Source of the DNA: DYIU01 sp038326775
GTDB lineage: Bacteria > Actinomycetota > Geothermincolia > Fen-727 > Anoxymicrobiaceae
Direction: 5' to 3'
Assembly: GCA_038326775.1 (NCBI GenBank)
Contig: JBBQKJ010000010.1
Location: 9,289-73,288 of the forward strand
Length of the DNA stretch: 64,000 bases
A program made the translations under genes and the position numbers. The notes beneath the pieces are model-generated. The model had not been told where the DNA came from and searched no databases. It worked only from the letters and a program-made list of their open reading frames with translations. Positions 1-7,830 of the stretch are shown here, piece after piece (positions within the stretch are counted from its first letter, which is position 1; every line of letters starts with the position of its first letter).

Positions 1-149
1 CCCGGTTCCCCGGTGGCAGGAGACCCGGTATCGGCTTCCCCGGGCCGGGGGCGCTCCCCACCGGCGGAAGAGCCGGCGACCCTTATGCCGCACTCCGGGC
101 AGAATACCTCTCCTTCGCCGGAACTTTTTCCGCACTTACTGCAGCGCAT
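1..149 (-). CDS. Zinc-ribbon protein, partial (runs off the left edge)
   Basis: The minus strand has an ATG at 149-147 preceded by a strong ribosome binding site (GGAGGAG, about 6 bases away). The open frame continues to base 1 without a stop, giving 49 residues. The first 21 residues contain two CxxC pairs (CSKC and CPEC) about 13 residues apart, the layout of a short zinc-ribbon domain. After that the sequence turns into a Gly/Pro/Glu-rich linker, which in such proteins usually leads to a membrane segment or another domain outside this window. It lies 84 bases after the DUF2804 gene on the same strand and may be the last gene of the amt operon. Function cannot be told from the fragment. Confidence 0.7.
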   Translation of the reverse strand, partial: MRCSKCGKSSGEGEVFCPECGIRVAGSSAGGERPRPGEADTGSPATGEP

Positions 150-233
150 CTCTTACTCCTCCCACCGTAAATGCCTGTTTGCTATCGCCTTATGGAAACC
201 CACTATCAAGCACAACGGGCCCTTTTTGAAACA

Positions 234-1286
234 TCAGAATCGCGCCAGGTGGTGCTCGCAGAGGCCAAACATCCCGTCAACCTGGATCCTCTGGCCGGCG
301 GGGCCAGCCATCGTTCCATCGAATGTCCCGAATGGCTGATGGAAGTCGGACATTATCACGCCAAGTGATATCTTCCCCTGTCGCTCTCCCTGGGGGGTGA
401 ACTTCAGGTCCATCTCCCTGGCGGTGGTCGTAAGCTTCCAGGGTTCCATCAGCGCGGACTCATCGTACAGAAAGCGCGCAGCGGGGAGCAGTGTTATCTC
501 TCCGTCGACCCACGTGCAGTTTTCGTTGTAGTTCTCGTCGTCGGTTATGAAGTTCTGGCAGGCGTTCATGCCGATCAGCCTTCCCGAAGCGTCATGCCCA
601 CCGAAAGTGGTCCACTTCCAGAACGTACGGTATGGGTAGTATGTCTTCTGCACATCCATGAGCGCGACGTCCTTCTCGGGGTCCAGCACTATCGTTTGCG
701 CGCCCAGGGTCACTTTGCCCTCGACCGGGACCACCGCCTTGTGGGTGTAGAGCGGGCGGTTGGAAGAAACCGGGCTCACCTGTACGAGTGGCTTGTAACG
801 CTCTATGTCCTCCAGCACGAATATCTCAGCCTGAACGGCAGGCTTTCCTCGCTTGCCCTTTATCTCGGCCCTCAGCCGGTGCATCCCGCTGTCCAGTCGG
901 TTCTCGAACTCCATCGAGTAACCGAAGTGGCGGTAGTAGCACTCTCCGTGCCAGAGCTCGCGGGCGACCCGCAGCGGCCCGCCGACCGATGTGCGCTCAT
1001 GCTCAAAGAACTCGCCTGTCTTGCGGTTGAAGGCGTAGAAGAACGAAGTCCCCATGAACTTCGCGTCAAAGATGACCATCCCGAAGTAGTAATCGCCGCA
1101 GATGATGCCGAAGTGTTCCCACTCTTTGAGCCTGTATTCCCTCAATGCGCGCGGGACCCGCCTGCCCCCGATTTTGAGCTCGACGTCGAGCAGGTTGACC
1201 TCCCGGAACGGCTCGGTGAAAGACCCGTACTCTGCAACCTGCCCGTCGACGACCATGCGCGGCGGCGTCTTCTTAAGCTCTCTCAT
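234..1286 (-). CDS. DUF2804 family protein
   Basis: 350 residues. The protein matches the DUF2804 family by its aromatic-rich beta-type sequence with a WGxD-like pattern of Trp, Tyr and Gly residues (for example the stretch around KWTTFGGHDASGRLIG). The biochemical role of the family is not established. The ATG at 1286 was chosen over an upstream in-frame start at 1412 because GGAGGG stands five bases before it and the upstream extension is basic and low in complexity and would overlap nadE. No signal peptide or membrane segment is visible. It follows nadE by about 115 bases on the same strand, so it may share the nitrogen operon transcript, but nothing in the protein itself points to nitrogen metabolism. 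Confidence 0.75.
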   Translation of the reverse strand: MRELKKTPPRMVVDGQVAEYGSFTEPFREVNLLDVELKIGGRRVPRALREYRLKEWEHFGIICGDYYFGMVIFDAKFMGTSFFYAFNRKTGEFFEHERTSVGGPLRVARELWHGECYYRHFGYSMEFENRLDSGMHRLRAEIKGKRGKPAVQAEIFVLEDIERYKPLVQVSPVSSNRPLYTHKAVVPVEGKVTLGAQTIVLDPEKDVALMDVQKTYYPYRTFWKWTTFGGHDASGRLIGMNACQNFITDDENYNENCTWVDGEITLLPAARFLYDESALMEPWKLTTTAREMDLKFTPQGERQGKISLGVIMSDFHQPFGTFDGTMAGPAGQRIQVDGMFGLCEHHLARF

Positions 1287-1401
1287 CTGTTCCCTCCAGG
1301 GCGGTGGCCTCGGCTTTCGCGCGACAGGTCGAACGCGCGAGACATTACAATTGATATCATAAATGCGGAGGAGGTTCAGCGCCAGCGAAGCGGAACGTGC
1401 T

Positions 1402-3132
1402 TTATTGCCCAATGCGGGATATTGGCATCCGCCAGTCGCGCCCGAAGGCGCGAGGGGTTATCTTCACGCCCACCGGTGCCTGGCGCCTCTTGAACTCGTT
1501 GGCGTCGACCCTGCCTATCACCGATTGAACAAGTTCAGCCGGCGAACCGCGCCTGACAATCTCACGCGGGCTCAGCGCCTCCTCGATGTAAGCCTCGAGC
1601 ACCGGGTCCAGCTCTTCGTACGGCGGGAGGCTGTCGGTATCCAGCTGCCCCTCGCGAAGCTCAGCGGTCGGGGGCCGCTCTATCACGTGGCGGGGGATCA
1701 CGTCTCGCCTTTCCCTGGAGTTTATGTACTCCGCGACCTCATATACCTGCGTCTTGAGCAGATCCTTGATAAGGGCGAAGCCCCCGGCCATATCCCCGTA
1801 CAGCGTGCAATAGCCCATACTTAGCTCGCTCTTGTTGCCCGTCGCCAGCACGAGCCAGCCGAACCGGTTGGAGAAAGCCATCAACAGGTTACCCCTGACG
1901 CGGGCCTGGATGTTCTCGAACGTCTCACCTTCCTCGGCATTTCCCACCTCATCTCTGAGAGTCTCGCGATATGCCGCGTATATGTCACCGATAGGTACGG
2001 AGAGGAGCTTCACCTCGAGGTTTCGGGCTAGTTCGCGCGCGGCCTCAGCGCTCTCACCTGATGTGTACTTCGAGGGCAGGAAAACACAGACTACGTTGTC
2101 GCTCCCGAGCGCTCCCACCGCCAGCGCCGCGGTCAGAGCCGAGTCGATGCCCCCTGAGAGCCCCAGCACGACCTTGCGAAAACCGTTTTTGGCCACGTAC
2201 TCCCGCAGGCCCAGCACGATAGCCTCGTATATTTCCTCGACAGGTGACAGACCCCGGGGGCTCTCGGGCGCGGTTACCTCAGGCGGGCCGTCTACATTCG
2301 CTTCAGGGCGCTCGAGCGCACACACATCGATGACACGTGGGCGCTCTTTAGAGCCGTACCGGAACCGCGGCTCGAGCATCCTGGCACCCTTGAGTCCGCC
2401 CAGACTGATGCCGCAGAGCAGGAGATCCTCACTGAACCTGGGGGCCTCCGCGATGAACCCGAGCTGCGGGTGGTACACACATGAGCCTCCGTCGAAGACC
2501 AGCTCATCCTGAGCCCCGACGGTGTTTACGTAAGCAATGACGACGGGCCCGTCCATCGAGCGCGCTTCAATGAGCTTTTTGCGAAAGCCGAACTTGCCGC
2601 GGTTGAAGGGCGAGGCGGAGAGGTTGAGCACTATCTCGGCGCCGCCGCCCGCCACCTGCTCCTCCATGGGTCCTCCAGGGTACCAGATGTCCTCGCATAT
2701 CGTTATGCCTACCCTGACTCCCGCGACGTCAAGGACAACGCTGCCCCTGCCCACGCCGAAGTACCTCTTTTCGTCGAAGACCCCGTAATTGGGCAGAAGT
2801 GCCTTGCGGTAAACGCACTGTATCTTATGGCGATTAATGACCGCCGCCGAGTTGAAAGTGTCATAGTCGCTCTCCACGAAGCCTACTACCGCGATTATGT
2901 CTTCGATTTGCTTCGCGAGCCCTCTCATTGCCGTCATGCTGCCCTCGGTGAACTCCGGTTTCAGCAGCAGGTCCTCCGGCGGATAGCCTGTGAGGCACAG
3001 TTCAGGAAACACGACTATGTCCGCGCCGGCCCTTGCCGCCCGTGCGGAATACTCGAGGATCTTCCTGGTGTTACTCTCAAGGTCACCAACGGCCGTGTTT
3101 ACCTGCGCCAAGGCAATCAGAAGCTCGGTCAT
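1402..3132 (-). CDS. nadE: Glutamine-dependent NAD+ synthase
   Basis: 576 residues, the usual length of the two-domain enzyme. It makes NAD+ from deamido-NAD+ using ATP and ammonia released from glutamine. The N-terminal nitrilase-type amidase domain (about 1-260) shows the catalytic Glu region (FPELCLTGYPPEDL), Lys (YRKALLPNYGVFDE) and Cys (GITICEDIW). The C-terminal synthetase domain (about 290-576) has the PP-loop SGGIDSALTAAL and the ATGNKSELSMGYCTLYGD motif. The ATG at 3132 has AGGAG upstream. It lies 33 bases after glnB, so the order amt-glnB-nadE implies control by nitrogen supply. A second, single-domain NAD synthase occurs at 32340-33095. Confidence 0.95.
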   Translation of the reverse strand: MTELLIALAQVNTAVGDLESNTRKILEYSARAARAGADIVVFPELCLTGYPPEDLLLKPEFTEGSMTAMRGLAKQIEDIIAVVGFVESDYDTFNSAAVINRHKIQCVYRKALLPNYGVFDEKRYFGVGRGSVVLDVAGVRVGITICEDIWYPGGPMEEQVAGGGAEIVLNLSASPFNRGKFGFRKKLIEARSMDGPVVIAYVNTVGAQDELVFDGGSCVYHPQLGFIAEAPRFSEDLLLCGISLGGLKGARMLEPRFRYGSKERPRVIDVCALERPEANVDGPPEVTAPESPRGLSPVEEIYEAIVLGLREYVAKNGFRKVVLGLSGGIDSALTAALAVGALGSDNVVCVFLPSKYTSGESAEAARELARNLEVKLLSVPIGDIYAAYRETLRDEVGNAEEGETFENIQARVRGNLLMAFSNRFGWLVLATGNKSELSMGYCTLYGDMAGGFALIKDLLKTQVYEVAEYINSRERRDVIPRHVIERPPTAELREGQLDTDSLPPYEELDPVLEAYIEEALSPREIVRRGSPAELVQSVIGRVDANEFKRRQAPVGVKITPRAFGRDWRMPISRIGQ

Positions 3133-3165
3133 GTCTTTCTCCTGTAGATCGTGAGCGGGGCTCGC

Positions 3166-3504
3166 TCAAATCGCCTTCATGCCGTGTTCACCGGTCCTTA
3201 CCCTGATCGCTTCTTCTACTCTCGTCACGAAGATCTTGCCGTCTCCAATACTCCCTGTGCGTGCCTTGCGCAGCACCGCATCGAGAGTCCTGTCAAGGTC
3301 CTCGTCCAGGACAACCACCTCTATCTTTACCTTGGGTATGAACGTGACGGTGTACTCGTTGCCCCGCCACTGCTGTCTTATCCCCTTCTGTTTGCCGTGT
3401 CCGCGCACCTCGCTGACAGTAACACCTGGATAGCCAATCCCGGCAAGAGCCTCGAGCACCGCCTCCAGTCTGTCGGGTCTGATGATGGCCTCGACCTTGT
3501 TCAT
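3166..3504 (-). CDS. glnB: P-II nitrogen regulatory protein
   Basis: 112 residues, full length for a PII trimer subunit. PII proteins read 2-oxoglutarate, ATP and ADP levels and bind target proteins such as AmtB. The T-loop tyrosine is present at residue 51 (RGNEYTV); it is the residue uridylylated in proteobacteria and adenylylated in actinobacteria. The family signature around TGSIGDGKIFV and the C-terminal RIRTGE-like stretch (RVRTGEHG) are intact. The ATG at 3504 is set by GGAGGTGAAT directly before it; a longer in-frame start at 3540 would overlap amt. Its place 28 bases after amt is the classic amtB-glnK pairing, so it probably blocks the transporter when nitrogen is plentiful. Confidence 0.96.
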   Translation of the reverse strand: MNKVEAIIRPDRLEAVLEALAGIGYPGVTVSEVRGHGKQKGIRQQWRGNEYTVTFIPKVKIEVVVLDEDLDRTLDAVLRKARTGSIGDGKIFVTRVEEAIRVRTGEHGMKAI

Positions 3505-3532
3505 ATTCACCTCCTCCAAGCGACCTGGTCCT

Positions 3533-5101
3533 TCAGTCAAGCGCCAGTATCTCCGGTACGTCGTCTGTGTAAGCAGGCACTCCCATCTCGGTAACGTCGA
3601 GCCCGGCCAGCTCTTCTTCGGGGGAGACCCTTATCCCCATCACCTTGTCCTGCACCTTGAAAAAGACGTAGAAAATGGCGCACGCGAAGGCTATACAGGC
3701 TGCAGCTCCGATCAGCTGCGCGAAAAGCTGGCTCCAGTTACCGTAAAGTGCGCCGGTCACCGCGCCCCGCACGCCGTTCAACCCCGCGCCGTAAGTGCCG
3801 TCGGCGAATATCCCGAGCGCTATCACCCCCCAGAGCCCATTGACACCGTGCACCGCCACCGCCCCCACAGGGTCGTCGATCTTAAACCGCCTTTCCAAGG
3901 TGCAAACCGCGACACATACCAGCACCCCCGCGATAGCGCCGATGAGGGCGGCGGACCAACTGGGGACGAAGGCGCAAGGCGCGGTGATAGCGACCAACCC
4001 GGCCAGGCAGCCGTTAAGACTCATCGAAGGGTCGGGGTTCCCGGTCTTCTTCCACATGTAGAGCATGGCCGCCACCGCGCCGAAACACGATGCCAGAAGA
4101 GTATTTCCCGCTACTACAGCCAGGCGCAGGTCTTCGGCGTTAAGAGTACTCGCGGCGTTAAAACCAAACCACCCGAATACAAGGAACATGCCGCCCACAA
4201 TCGCCAGCGGTATATTGTGGCCGGGAATCGCCCGCGGCGTTCCGTCCTTCTTGAACTTCCCGAACCTCGGGCCGAGCACCAGGATTCCCATCAGGCCGGC
4301 CAAGCCGCCCATCGCGTGCACCACCGAGGAGCCGGCAAAGTCCACGAACCCATTCCCCAGATGCGCCCTGGTCCCCAGCTGCGAAAGCCATCCGCCGCCC
4401 CAGACCCAGTTACCGAATATCGGGTAGGCGATCGCTCCCATGAAAAGGCCGTAGACGACGAACGCCGAGAATTTCCAGCGCTCGGCCAACGCGCCAGTCG
4501 GGATGGTTGCGGCGGTGTCCATGAAAACGACCTGGAAGAGGAAAAAGGCGAATATGCCAACATCGTAGGCCGGGCCGTTCAGGGCAAAGCCCTTCCAACC
4601 CAGCAGGCCCCACCCGCCAACAGAGAGCTCGCGAGTTAGAATCGGCTGCCCACCTAACATCTTGAGTGGCCCGATCCCACCGAACATGAGCGCGTATCCC
4701 ACCAGATAAAAAGCCACGACCGCGATACCGAATATCATGAAGTTGGTCATCATGACGTGCAGGGCGTTCTTCTTCTGACAGAAGCCGGTCTCCACAAGCG
4801 CGAAGCCCGCCTGCATGAAGAACACCAGCGCCGCTCCAAGGAACAGCCACACGAAGGTAAGGCTGATCCTGGTGTGGCCGATCTCATCGAGCACCGCGTC
4901 GGTCGCCTGCCGCGCGGGCTTTGCGTCCCCTGGATTGTTGATGTCCACCCTGGTGCCCGTATTCGCCCCATTCGGGTCTCCCGCTCGCGCCAGCGTCCCA
5001 ACGCAGAATACCAGCCCCATCACTATGATCGATATAACCGCCGCCCGCATCAGGCGAATCCTTCTCTCTCTCAGGTTCAGCGGTATCGCGCCTTCCCACA
5101 T
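3533..5101 (-). CDS. amt: Ammonium transporter (Amt/Rh family)
   Basis: 522 residues with this start. It is an integral membrane ammonium channel. After a hydrophobic leader (VISIIVMGLVFCVGTLARAG) the mature part has the family's multiple transmembrane helices, the DTAATIPTGALAERWKF region, and conserved histidines in DFAGSSVVHAMGG and AVHGVNGLWG. The C-terminal tail (about 50 residues) is cytoplasmic and would contact PII. Starts are possible at 5125, 5113, 5101 and 5050. I chose 5101 because GGAGG precedes it by five bases and the predicted transcription start near 5127 leaves room for it; 5050 also has an AAGGA and would give a shorter leader peptide. It is the first gene of the operon amt-glnB-nadE, behind the phased operator at 5150-5187. 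Confidence 0.93.
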   Translation of the reverse strand: MWEGAIPLNLRERRIRLMRAAVISIIVMGLVFCVGTLARAGDPNGANTGTRVDINNPGDAKPARQATDAVLDEIGHTRISLTFVWLFLGAALVFFMQAGFALVETGFCQKKNALHVMMTNFMIFGIAVVAFYLVGYALMFGGIGPLKMLGGQPILTRELSVGGWGLLGWKGFALNGPAYDVGIFAFFLFQVVFMDTAATIPTGALAERWKFSAFVVYGLFMGAIAYPIFGNWVWGGGWLSQLGTRAHLGNGFVDFAGSSVVHAMGGLAGLMGILVLGPRFGKFKKDGTPRAIPGHNIPLAIVGGMFLVFGWFGFNAASTLNAEDLRLAVVAGNTLLASCFGAVAAMLYMWKKTGNPDPSMSLNGCLAGLVAITAPCAFVPSWSAALIGAIAGVLVCVAVCTLERRFKIDDPVGAVAVHGVNGLWGVIALGIFADGTYGAGLNGVRGAVTGALYGNWSQLFAQLIGAAACIAFACAIFYVFFKVQDKVMGIRVSPEEELAGLDVTEMGVPAYTDDVPEILALD

Positions 5102-5133
5102 ACCCGCCTCCATCGTCAAACTCATGTTTTTCC

Positions 5134-5187
5134 AGGATACCAGCGGGATGTTTCGTGCCCGTTTCGGGTTTGTTAAATGCAGGTAAC
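5134..5187 (-). promoter_or_regulatory. Predicted GlnR-like operator and -10 element of the amt operon
   Basis: Read on the minus strand, four half-sites follow each other at exactly 11-base intervals: GTTAC (5187-5183), TTAAC (5176-5172), GAAAC (5165-5161) and GAAAC (5154-5150). This matches the gTnAC-n6-GaAAC architecture known for actinobacterial GlnR. A -10-like TATCCT lies at 5139-5134, ten bases after the last half-site, so the array covers the -35 position, as expected for an activator-dependent promoter. The glnA promoter at 31585-31627 has the same layout and the same ten-base gap. That GlnR-like protein binds here is inferred. Confidence 0.65.
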
Positions 5188-5276
5188 ATCAGCGTTGTAA
5201 TGAAAGGAAGGGTTTCAAAGCTTTCAAAGCGAAGTTGATCAAGCCCCTTCACCCGCGACGTGATGGCTGACCGGCG

Positions 5277-5351
5277 TGGTGGAGCTGGAGGGATTTGAAC
5301 CCTCGACTTCCTCCCTGCCAAGGAGGCGCTCTCCCCCTGAGCTACAGCCCC
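5277..5351 (-). tRNA. tRNA-Ala (anticodon GGC)
   Basis: A 75-base minus-strand cloverleaf including an encoded 3' CCA. The acceptor stem pairs GGGGCTG with CAGCTCC with one G-T. The anticodon arm is CCTCC-TTGGCAG-GGAGG, giving anticodon GGC, which reads the alanine codon GCC. The T arm has the standard GAGGG-TTCAAAT-CCCTC form. The discriminator base is A. It stands alone between the amt promoter and rsfS. Confidence 0.96.
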
Positions 5352-5397
5352 GCGACTCACTCTCGAGTGAATATGATAGCGGTAACCGAAGGGCCTC

Positions 5398-5751
5398 TCA
5401 AGTGGCGGTCGTTTCGCGCCACTCGATGAGGGGGACCTGCCAGAGGTGCTCGAGGTCGTAGAACGAGCGGTCTTCCTCGAGGAAGATGTGGACCACGAAA
5501 TCCAGGTAGTCGAGTATCAGCCAGCGCCCGCTCCTTTCGCCCTCCCTGCGATAGGGCTTCACGCCCTGCTCCCTCAGCCTTGACTCTACCTCGTCCTGGA
5601 CGCGTTTGACCTGGCGGTCGTTATGCCCGCTTGCCACCACGAAAAAGTCGGTAATGCTCAACGACTTTCGCATGTCCATTATCCGGACATCTTCGGCCTT
5701 CCTGTCATCGGCCGCCCTGGCGGCCTCTATGGCCAGCTGCTCGGGCGTCAT
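5398..5751 (-). CDS. rsfS: Ribosome silencing factor RsfS
   Basis: 117 residues, standard for the RsfS/Iojap family. RsfS binds ribosomal protein L14 and keeps 50S subunits from joining 30S when nutrients run low. The family core is visible: an N-terminal helix (LAIEAARAADDRKAEDVRIMDM), the ITDFFVVASGHNDRQVKRV strand-helix, and the WLILDYLDFVVHIFLEEDRSFYDLE-type C-terminal region, in which the acidic YLD and HIF residues are conserved. It follows the LytR_C gene and nadD on the same strand, the usual neighbourhood of rsfS in Gram-positive bacteria. Confidence 0.95.
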   Translation of the reverse strand: MTPEQLAIEAARAADDRKAEDVRIMDMRKSLSITDFFVVASGHNDRQVKRVQDEVESRLREQGVKPYRREGERSGRWLILDYLDFVVHIFLEEDRSFYDLEHLWQVPLIEWRETTAT

Positions 5752-5831
5752 CCGGCGCCATGCTCCACTGGAGTATCCGCCCCTGCCTCGGCCGCCCGTG
5801 CTCGGCTCTTACGCGAATTGGTGCAGGTCAT

Positions 5832-7130
5832 CTACTTTTGCGCGTAGTCCTTTCCCACGATTATGGTTATGTCGGATATATCCTGTGTCTTAGGCCTGAA
5901 CTCGATCCGACCTATCTCCAGTTCTCTCTTGACCTGCTCGGCGGCATCGGCAACACCCCGGTCGCTTTCGTAAATAAGTATCACGGTGTCTGGGTGATTG
6001 AAGTCAGCGGCGTTCGCGCTGTTGACCACCTGGAACTTCCTCATGTCCAGCTTCGAGGCAACGTCCTCGCCGATTCCCGGCACCCCGTTTCCGTTGAGTA
6101 TCTCGACCTTGTAGCGCCTGGGCTCCTTCTTGCTCGATGAGGACTTCACATACTTCCGAACGAAGGCGCCAAGAGCGTCCTGGTCAAGACGGTGAACCAC
6201 TGTCTCCTCGAACTTGAACTCCTTCACCGGGATGATTCCCTGCTGGAACTTGCCGCCACCCAGGCCGGCATAGGTCTTCCAGATACCGGCAAGCTCTTTA
6301 TCGGACGCATCCGTGTCAAACAGGCTGGCGTTTTTAGCCACCAGTTTGTCGATATCGGCGAACATCTCATCCGACCTTTTCAGAAAGAGCGCAGCGAACT
6401 CAATATTCCTCCGGCAGAGCGCTATCTCCTGCCCCGGCGGGGCATATGTCAGGTAGGACGCAAGCGTAGCAGGTGACAGGTTCTGCTTGCCGGCCTGCAG
6501 GTTTACCTCCACGTTCGTGCTCGGGTCCTTAAAAGAGGTCTTCGAGGGCACATCTATGCTCCAGTTGCTGCCCATCTGGTTAAGGATTATGCGTACGTCC
6601 CTGTCGGTAGACAAGACGTAGCGGTCTATCTCCAGCCCCATGAGGTTCTCTATGGTGATGAGGGTCATGCTGATGCGGCCCTCGTCAAGGTCCACCAGGT
6701 TATTGAGCTGGTCTAACCCAAGCCCCGGGACGTTGACCATCAGGTCGTTGGGGAAGTATATGAGGCTTCCGGAATCACTCTCGGAATCATAACTGGCGAG
6801 AAACGCCACGGTCATCACCGGAGCGCCGTTTATCTGCTTGGTCATCGCGAAGAGATAGTTGGCGGTCTTCTTCCCCTCGGGAAGCCACCTGGCAGCCGTC
6901 CCAGCTTGCTTATCCTTAAAAGGCCAGGCTGACTTTATCTTCCGGCCGGTCCAGGTCAGGCCGTCGTAGGTCTTGTCCCAGGCCTTGTCGAAAGGGTTCA
7001 CCTTTACGACCGCTCCAAGCAACACGAAAAGGCCGATGACCACAACCAGCGCGATCACCCACCGCCACCATGTTTTCTTATCCTTGCGCTCGAGCCTCTT
7101 TTTGGTCCGATACCCTACGTTGTCCTGCAC
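5832..7130 (-). CDS. Membrane-anchored LCP-like / LytR_C domain protein
   Basis: 432 residues, GTG start with GGGGAGGAAA before it. A basic cytoplasmic tail (about 1-22) is followed by one transmembrane helix (about 23-45). The extracellular part resembles a weak LytR-CpsA-Psr core (about 85-240, with the GSLIYFPNDLMVNVPGLG-like strand found near the start of LCP domains), and the last 95 residues form a LytR_C domain (YKVEILNGNGVPGIGEDVASKL onward). The charged Arg/Asp residues that LCP transferases use to bind the lipid pyrophosphate are not obvious, so wall-polymer ligation is uncertain. Its position between nadD and rsfS is conserved in actinobacteria and firmicutes. Confidence 0.75.
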   Translation of the reverse strand: MQDNVGYRTKKRLERKDKKTWWRWVIALVVVIGLFVLLGAVVKVNPFDKAWDKTYDGLTWTGRKIKSAWPFKDKQAGTAARWLPEGKKTANYLFAMTKQINGAPVMTVAFLASYDSESDSGSLIYFPNDLMVNVPGLGLDQLNNLVDLDEGRISMTLITIENLMGLEIDRYVLSTDRDVRIILNQMGSNWSIDVPSKTSFKDPSTNVEVNLQAGKQNLSPATLASYLTYAPPGQEIALCRRNIEFAALFLKRSDEMFADIDKLVAKNASLFDTDASDKELAGIWKTYAGLGGGKFQQGIIPVKEFKFEETVVHRLDQDALGAFVRKYVKSSSSKKEPRRYKVEILNGNGVPGIGEDVASKLDMRKFQVVNSANAADFNHPDTVILIYESDRGVADAAEQVKRELEIGRIEFRPKTQDISDITIIVGKDYAQK

Positions 7131-7218
7131 TTTCCTCCCCGTTGACTAAGTGCTCTCGCTCTTTTCACCTCTCCCATCAGTACTATTCATATATTTACGC
7201 CGAAAGCGCATTTCACCT

Positions 7219-7830
7219 TCAGGCGTAAAGCCCTTTCTCCCGTATGTAAGTCCACACCGCGTGGCTCACCAGGTACCTGTACGGACGCCCGGCCGCGACC
7301 CTCTCCCTGATGTCGGTTGAAGATATGGCAAGATCCGGTATCTCCATGGCGAAAACACGCCTCACTGACTCCTCCCCGGCGCTGTTCAATCGCGGCAGCG
7401 CGTCCTCGAGCTTCTCCAGGGGGTAGCCGGGCCTGCTTGCGGCTATGAACCTGCTCTCCGACAGGAGCTCCTCGGGGTCCTTCCAGGTCAGTATCTCCAG
7501 GATAGCGTCCGCTCCTGTAATAAAGAACAGCTCGGTTTCCGTCCCGCGGACCCGGTGGAACTCACGGAGGGTTTCGATGGTGTAGCTCGGGCCTTGCCTG
7601 CCGGCCTCCATGTCAGAGACTGCGAGAAACGGGTTCCCTTCAACGGCGAGTTCGACCATTCGCAGGCGGTGTTCCATAGCCGACTGACGCGAGCAGGTCT
7701 TATGGGGCGGACGCGCGGATGGGACGAACGTTACCTCGTCAAGCTCGAACTGGAACCGCGCTTCCTCCGCCGTTACCAGGTGGCCAATGTGAATGGGGTC
7801 AAATGTGCCCCCCATGACACCAAGCCTCAA
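7219..7830 (-). CDS. nadD: Nicotinate-nucleotide adenylyltransferase
   Basis: 203 residues, normal length. It joins nicotinate mononucleotide and ATP to give deamido-NAD+, the substrate of the NadE enzymes in this window. The nucleotidyltransferase signature GGTFDPIHIGH is near the N terminus (residues 7-17) and the C-terminal ISSTDIRERVAAGRPYRYLV motif is intact. Translation starts at a TTG that overlaps the pheT stop codon by four bases (TTGA), which suggests translational coupling with pheT. Confidence 0.95.
   Translation of the reverse strand: MRLGVMGGTFDPIHIGHLVTAEEARFQFELDEVTFVPSARPPHKTCSRQSAMEHRLRMVELAVEGNPFLAVSDMEAGRQGPSYTIETLREFHRVRGTETELFFITGADAILEILTWKDPEELLSESRFIAASRPGYPLEKLEDALPRLNSAGEESVRRVFAMEIPDLAISSTDIRERVAAGRPYRYLVSHAVWTYIREKGLYA

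Noticed and set aside
594..1493. 299-residue plus-strand frame
   Set aside because: It lies opposite the DUF2804 gene and the end of nadE, has no ribosome binding site of note and an Arg/Leu-rich composition typical of an antisense shadow in GC-rich DNA.
3482..4639. 385-residue plus-strand frame
   Set aside because: Antisense to the ammonium transporter, with many His, Arg and Pro and no family motif.
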